A stretch of DNA of 64,000 bases from Nematopogon swammerdamellus (taxonomy: Eukaryota; Arthropoda; Insecta; Lepidoptera; Adelidae): assembly GCA_946902875.1 (NCBI GenBank), contig OX336345.1, forward strand, positions 7,285,395-7,349,394. The letters run 5' to 3'. The stretch's first letter is position 1. The number at the start of each line of letters is the position of its first letter. The position numbers and the translations under genes were made by a program. The notes beneath the pieces are model-generated. The model was not told where the DNA came from. It was given only the letters and a program-made list of their open reading frames with translations, and ran no database searches. Below, piece by piece: positions 59,820 through 64,000 of the stretch.

Positions 59820-60750
59820 TAATTCCATAGAATCATAGACACACCATAGAAATAATTCAATGAGACAGACATACAACTGACCTAGGCAACTGCGCTGACT
59901 GCAACTTAACTGACTAAGGCTGACTGACTAAGGAACCCTAAAACTCCCCATTTGGAATACCTTCGAGTCCCGATTTAACGTTTTCATATAACCGTAAATC
60001 CGCAAAAACTCCACTTCAGAAAACATTTTAAGAACACCCATCTTTGCTTCCGTCCAACTTCACCTAAACAAAACAAAGTTCGTACAATTTTTAACGCAGT
60101 CCGCTTCTAGCGGATGTCTTCATTTAGCGCTTGAATTCATTCAACTTATGTTTGTGTTTTAATTTCTTTTTTTCTTTTACTATTTGACAACGCGTCGTCG
60201 GCTGTAAAAAAATCAATCGGAAGGCGCTAGATCCACTTGAGTACATCTTGAAGTACACCTTGTTTTAAAATTCTTAACATCCCTCCTACAGCCTTGCTTG
60301 GTAGGAATGGGCACGATAGTCTCAATTGAGTGTACGCCTTGCTCACTGGGCCGTGGCCGATGGCATTTAAATTTATTTGCTTTTGTCCATCGATATTGGT
60401 ACCTACATAGCTACGAAGGTTTTATATTATGGTGCCGATTGTTCACCGAGTTTGTCAGCTGAATTAGACAAATTGTTTTATTACGATGTGCATTGTGTTT
60501 ATTAGATCTCGTCTGAGTGGTATTACGTATGGCTCTATCACACGGGAGCAGGAAAGCTCTGTGAGAAAATGTGTACGTACATTAAAAATACTAATGCGGT
60601 GTTGTCTACAAGGTTTACTGGGAGAAAGTTTTCTTTTACAATAAGGTCGTCTTCAACGATGCGTGTGAGCATTTTAAAAAGTTCGATGCAGACGTAATTT
60701 CTGCTATTACCTATTTTATGTTTTATTCCTTTATTTACTATATCGTAAAT
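59820..60750. other. Gene-free stretch
   Basis: A short CTGACT-rich patch lies near 59895-59930. No gene is recognised. Confidence 0.4.
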
Positions 60751-60757
60751 TCCCTTT

Positions 60758-60844
60758 GCACGACCAAAAGAAAGCACAGGCATAGTGCTTTCTTTTGAAT
60801 TCACCAACGTGATGTAGCCAACCGTGTCAGTTTCCATAAAAAAT
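60758..60844 (+). mobile_element. SINE family 1 tail with internal deletion
   Basis: GCACGACCAAAAGAAAGCAC, GAATTCACCAACGTGATGTA, GCCAACCGTGTCAGTTTCCA then TAAAAAAT. The GACATCACGGATGTTGTAGG block is missing. It also has a short inverted repeat (AGAAAGCAC and GTGCTTTCT). Confidence 0.7.
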
Positions 60845-61059
60845 TAAGTAAATTAAAACAATCGTGTACAGTTCAAATCAAATCGAAGCTATTGTTTATA
60901 ATCGTTTTTCATATTACAAGTAAACTTTCATTACATGGCATGGTTTATTCGAGGGTTCACTAAAACTATGGGTTATTATTTATTGAAATAAATAGTCATG
61001 TTGCAAAAATTATTACTGGCATGAAGTAAAATTCAAATTTAGAATACCGAATAACATCA

Positions 61060-61200
61060 GTAAGACAGCCATTTTGTTTTTCCCAGAAAAAACAAAACAC
61101 TCTCTAAAATAGCAGTACTATTCTTCCTTCAATTTTATTCGAGATTCCATATTTGAATTTTACAACGGACCGCCAGTAATTTTTGCAAAGTGACAAAATG
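61060..61200 (+). repeat. Dispersed repeat K, copy 2
   Basis: AAGACAGCCATTTTGTTTTT, CCAGAAAAAACAAAACACTC, TTCAATTTTATTCGAGATTC and ACAACGGACCGCCAGTAATT. It aligns with 30990-31130. Confidence 0.65.
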
Positions 61201-61204
61201 TACA

Positions 61205-61625
61205 ATAGCAAAAAACATCCGTTCCTTCTACAGTATCTTTTCTTTTGCCTTCAGCCAAATGTCTAACAGTAACTGTGTACCAGTGACGACGATACTTAAG
61301 ATATAATTAATGATAGCTATATGTCGCATTTGTTCCTATCTCACTTCGACTCAGTCACAAGAGCATAATAGAATGATATGAGAACTAAAGCGTTTCCTCA
61401 AAGCCGACTCGCCAGACGTGCAGTAAGCCCATTTCTTAATCTGACAGCTAAATTCAAATGCGATTATAGGTGTGATAAAACTTATATGTAATTAGAATCA
61501 TTTATTTAATTTATTCTTTTAGGAATGTATTATGTAAGCAACACTTTTTAAAATAACAGCTTTGGCTTTAGCACATTTTAGTTAATTTAATTATTAAAAA
61601 TAATTATATTAATTCAAACCATATT
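61205..61625. other. Gene-free stretch
   Basis: AT-rich DNA with nothing recognised. Confidence 0.4.
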
Positions 61626-61629
61626 ATCA

Positions 61630-61852
61630 TCGTCAGCTCAGCCCGTATCGGTCCACTGCTAGACATAGACCTCTGCCAAGGCACGCCACCACACGCGGCC
61701 TTCCGCTTTTCTCATCTTCCATTCCCGGCTACTCCATTCGATCACCCGTCTATCCCAGTGGTTGCTATTTTGCCCATATTTATATATTTGCCCAGCCCAC
61801 TGCCACCTCAGCTTGCTAATTTTCTTAGCTATGTCGACTACCTTAGTTTTGG
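61630..61852 (-). pseudogene. RTE-type LINE ORF2 end, second family
   Basis: On the minus strand: CTAAGAAAATTAGCAAGCTG codes LRKLASL, followed by RWQWAG, a TGGGATAGACGGGTGATCGA block (WDRRVIEWS), GRPHTRWWR-like residues, and AEVYVQQWTDTG-like residues (GAGGTCTATGTCTAGCAGTG). It differs from the copies at 4125 and 44879 at many sites, so it probably stems from another RTE lineage. Confidence 0.65.
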
Positions 61853-61854
61853 TC

Positions 61855-62240
61855 GTATTTCATCATTATGGATTTTATTGAGTGGATATTATATTTTGAC
61901 TGGATATTATTGGTGTTATAATAACTTTCAAACTTCCTGTTTGCATAACTGTCCCCAGTTTTATTAAAGAATATGTCTTACTCCCACTAAGTCCGCTCCA
62001 GAAAACCGCGCTGGCACGATTGCCCCCTTAGTCGTTTTCATATTTCAATAAAATTTCTAACTGCTCCATTGTCCGAACTTTCATGAAATATGCCTTATCG
62101 GGTACCTATGCGAACTACTTCCATCAAGAACAGAGCCCTGTCGAAGATAAGTTGGAGGAGCACGTACGTAAGCCTTCCACTATTTTCAAATATCGACCTT
62201 TTAAAATATTATTTTCAAATTCCTTATTTATCAGAATCGT
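61855..62240. other. Gene-free stretch
   Basis: Frames at 61758-61967 and 62083-62427 run across LINE and repeat D borders and are not supported. Confidence 0.4.
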
Positions 62241-62243
62241 ACA

Positions 62244-62571
62244 TACATACATACCACACGCGCTCTATCCCGACAATCAGGGTAAGCAGAGTAATCAGTG
62301 TTGTGCTGCAACAACTATGGAAAATTGCAACACAACATTGACCACCACGTTTAGCAAAGTATTCGGACAAGATAACTATCAAGTAGCAAGTAAGGCACAA
62401 AGACCCACCTGCTGCACGACTCGGTGAAAGGACCGTGCCAAGGTGAGAAGTGGCAAGCCTGTCGCCCTTTAGCACGGCATATCGTTCTTATCCCTTAGTC
62501 GATTTTTACGACATGCACGGGGAGAGACGCAGTGGGCTGTTCTTTTTAAGTACCGACCTCACACAGTACCA
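62244..62571 (+). repeat. Repeat D, full copy
   Basis: CATACCACACGCGCTCTATC, CCGACAATCAGGGTAAGCAG, CAGTGTTGTGCTGCAACAAC, GACCACCACGTTTAGCAAAG, AGCCTGTCGCCCTTTAGCAC, then the end block GAAGTACCGACCTCACACAG-like TAC. It is collinear with 52505-52830. Confidence 0.75.
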
Positions 62572-62629
62572 CATCACATCTGCCTGGCACGCAGAAGGTC
62601 CCCGGTTCGTTCCCGGGCGGAAACACCAG
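62572..62629 (+). repeat. tRNA-Val 3' part with CCA
   Basis: ATCACATCTGCCTGGCACGC then AGAAGGTCCCCGGTTCGTTC and CCGGGCGGAAACA match the anticodon arm, variable loop, T arm and acceptor 3' strand of an insect tRNA-Val. The anticodon position reads GGC rather than AAC or CAC. The next three bases are CCA, which nuclear tRNA genes do not encode. The 5' half is absent. The piece is thus a reverse-transcribed mature tRNA fragment rather than a gene. Confidence 0.7.
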
Positions 62630-62652
62630 TACTGTGTGAGGCCGGTACTTTA
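62630..62652 (-). repeat. Repeat D end, inverted
   Basis: GTACTGTGTGAGGCCGGTAC is the reverse complement of the repeat D end at 62551-62571. The tRNA piece is therefore framed by two inverted copies of this 20-mer. Confidence 0.75.
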
Positions 62653-62654
62653 TC

Positions 62655-63360
62655 AGAGTCACTGGCTTTATATTTATATTTGAAACTGATGATAAAACTG
62701 GATTTTAGAATATTGTTTGCGGCCGCTGCACAACACTTCCTGGTGTATTCAATTGAAATCCAGAAACAAAATTATACGATTATTCTACTATTGTGATCCA
62801 ATTATAAAGAGGAAACGTTATTTTTATTGAGCATAATGAGGAGCAAGCCGAATCTTAAGACTGATGGCTATAGACCGTTGACTTCTTGAGGTTATTATCT
62901 ACTATACTATAGACCCATAGCAACAATGTTAGCCAGGGGATTAATTTATAACCGTATGAAAGCAGCCACGTTGAGAACCATGAGGTATAAATGCTGATAT
63001 TCATGTGTATCTATATCAGCATTAATGTTGTATTTAGACATCTTATTGATGTGTCTTTGGATGCGTTTCATACTTCAATCCGGTCATTATGAAAATGTGA
63101 ATTAAATCGTCTAGTATGTTTGGGATTTATTTTAAAGTATTTTCAAACATTGCATGGATAGTTTAAAGTTGCTATAATCATATTTAATTATTAAACATTT
63201 TGTACATACAAATTATTAATATTTTGTTTACTACTATCTACTATACTACGTTTTAGTACCAAAATTTGACAAAAGCTCTTTACACCTGATACACATAATT
63301 AATATGTCAGAATTCTCAGTTCAATTGTTAATCTTGCTATCAACCTGTCTTTTCGATATA
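62655..63360. other. Gene-free stretch
   Basis: AT-rich. The minus frame at 63416-63619 lies in repeat J and is not supported. A short inverted pair (ATGCTGATATTCATGTGTAT and ATATCAGCATTAATG) lies near 62990-63028. Confidence 0.4.
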
Positions 63361-63361
63361 C

Positions 63362-63535
63362 TATAGGCGGTGTATGTATATTATGTGGTAGTCAATAAAA
63401 TACCTAAAACAAAATTTATTTTAAATAAAAAACCTGCGAATTTTCCGGCTCTTCTTCGTGGGTGAAATTGAACCGGATAGAACAAATTATGACAAGTTCG
63501 AGTGCAGTATAGCCTTTATCGCTCAATAAAAAATA
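63362..63535 (+). repeat. Dispersed repeat J, copy 3
   Basis: CTATAGGCGGTGTATGTATA, CCTGCGAATTTTCCGGCTCT, TCTTCGTGGGTGAAATTGAA, GGATAGAACAAATTATGACA, AGTTCGAGTGCAGTATAGCC and the AATAAACAAAATAAA end. It is collinear with 18099-18290. Confidence 0.7.
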
Positions 63536-63539
63536 AACA

Positions 63540-64000
63540 AAATAAATATTTATCAAAAACTCAACTACATACATACAAACAGAATAAAAACCAAATCTAA
63601 CTAAATGGGGTTCCAGCAAATTTTCACTGGAGTATTTAGAAAAATCTCGAACATTTCACAATCATTAAAAGTAAATTTTATATTTAACACTCATTCTAAC
63701 ATCAAATCAACGCTCGGCAGTCTAAAGTGGACTTTTAATTAACGACAACCGTACTACAGGGTATTTAACTGCTCTATATCAGGTCCGCTTGCAGGCTATC
63801 ATTAATAACCTCATACATGCTCTAACCATATTAAAATATATCTACATGACGACTCTTTCTTGTAAACGCTTTATAAAGCAAAGGCCGAACATTAGCGCAA
63901 TCATCATTTATTAATTATATGATTTTATATTTATTCGGATGTTAAAACGCTCTGGCGGTGGTCTTGTTGGGTCCATGCGTCAGTAGACTTACAAAACGAT
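63540..64000. other. Gene-free stretch to window end
   Basis: AT-rich unique DNA with nothing recognised. Confidence 0.4.

Noticed and set aside
62572..62626. Functional tRNA-Val gene, or a retrovirus-type primer-binding site
   Set aside because: The 5' half is missing and CCA is encoded, so it is not a gene. The match is much longer than the roughly 18 bases of a primer-binding site, and no LTRs were seen around it.

Overview
The window looks like AT-rich, repeat-dominated intergenic or intronic DNA from an insect, most likely a moth or butterfly. The evidence is the dense mix of short interspersed repeats typical of Lepidoptera: microsatellite-linked elements whose ends read CCGGCCAAGTGCGAGTC, RTE-type and CR1/L2-type LINE 3' ends, tRNA-derived SINEs and many fold-back or MITE-like elements. 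No bacterial, viral or organellar gene was seen and no complete host protein-coding gene is present. The longest open frames are about 100 to 145 codons, and most of them lie inside repeats.

Layout. 0-9 kb: a palindromic MITE inside a LINE remnant, a tRNA-like Pol III unit beside a SINE tail, RTE and CR1/L2 LINE ends, and a SINE. 10-11 kb: a decayed coding-like stretch on the minus strand behind a splice acceptor. 13-24 kb: the densest SINE region. It has full-length copies of SINE family 1 at 15.6, 16.4 and 21.8 kb, a tail-to-tail pair at 19 kb, two long microsatellite elements, and a three-level nest at 19.7-20.4 kb. 27-33 kb: a fold-back element holding a CR1/L2 LINE end, a Jockey-like RT fragment, and the best preserved CR1/L2 LINE C-terminus. 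34.6-35.2 kb: the best candidate host exons, GC-rich and behind good splice acceptors. 35-43 kb: TIR elements, SINEs, a 103-bp tandem repeat and a nearly perfect palindrome. 45-51 kb: more LINE ends, several hairpins and a hAT MITE with an exact 8-bp target duplication. 52.5-55.7 kb: an inverted minisatellite (68-bp unit, 204-bp higher-order repeat) directly followed by a palindrome with 210-bp arms. 55.8-58 kb: small coding-like segments. 62.3-62.7 kb: a retroposed tRNA-Val 3' piece that still carries CCA.

How the parts relate. SINE family 1 has a head in which a 5S rRNA internal-promoter segment sits between a tRNA-like A box and B box. SINE family 2 has a different tRNA-like head and a different tail but shares the central domain. 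Both tails resemble the 3' end of one LINE family in the same window, so the window appears to hold a SINE/LINE partnership. A second theme is fold-back DNA. Several elements carry the end motif CCCGACT at a palindrome whose two arms match each other better than they match the other copies, which suggests repeated independent palindrome formation. Family names here are my own labels; database assignment was not possible.
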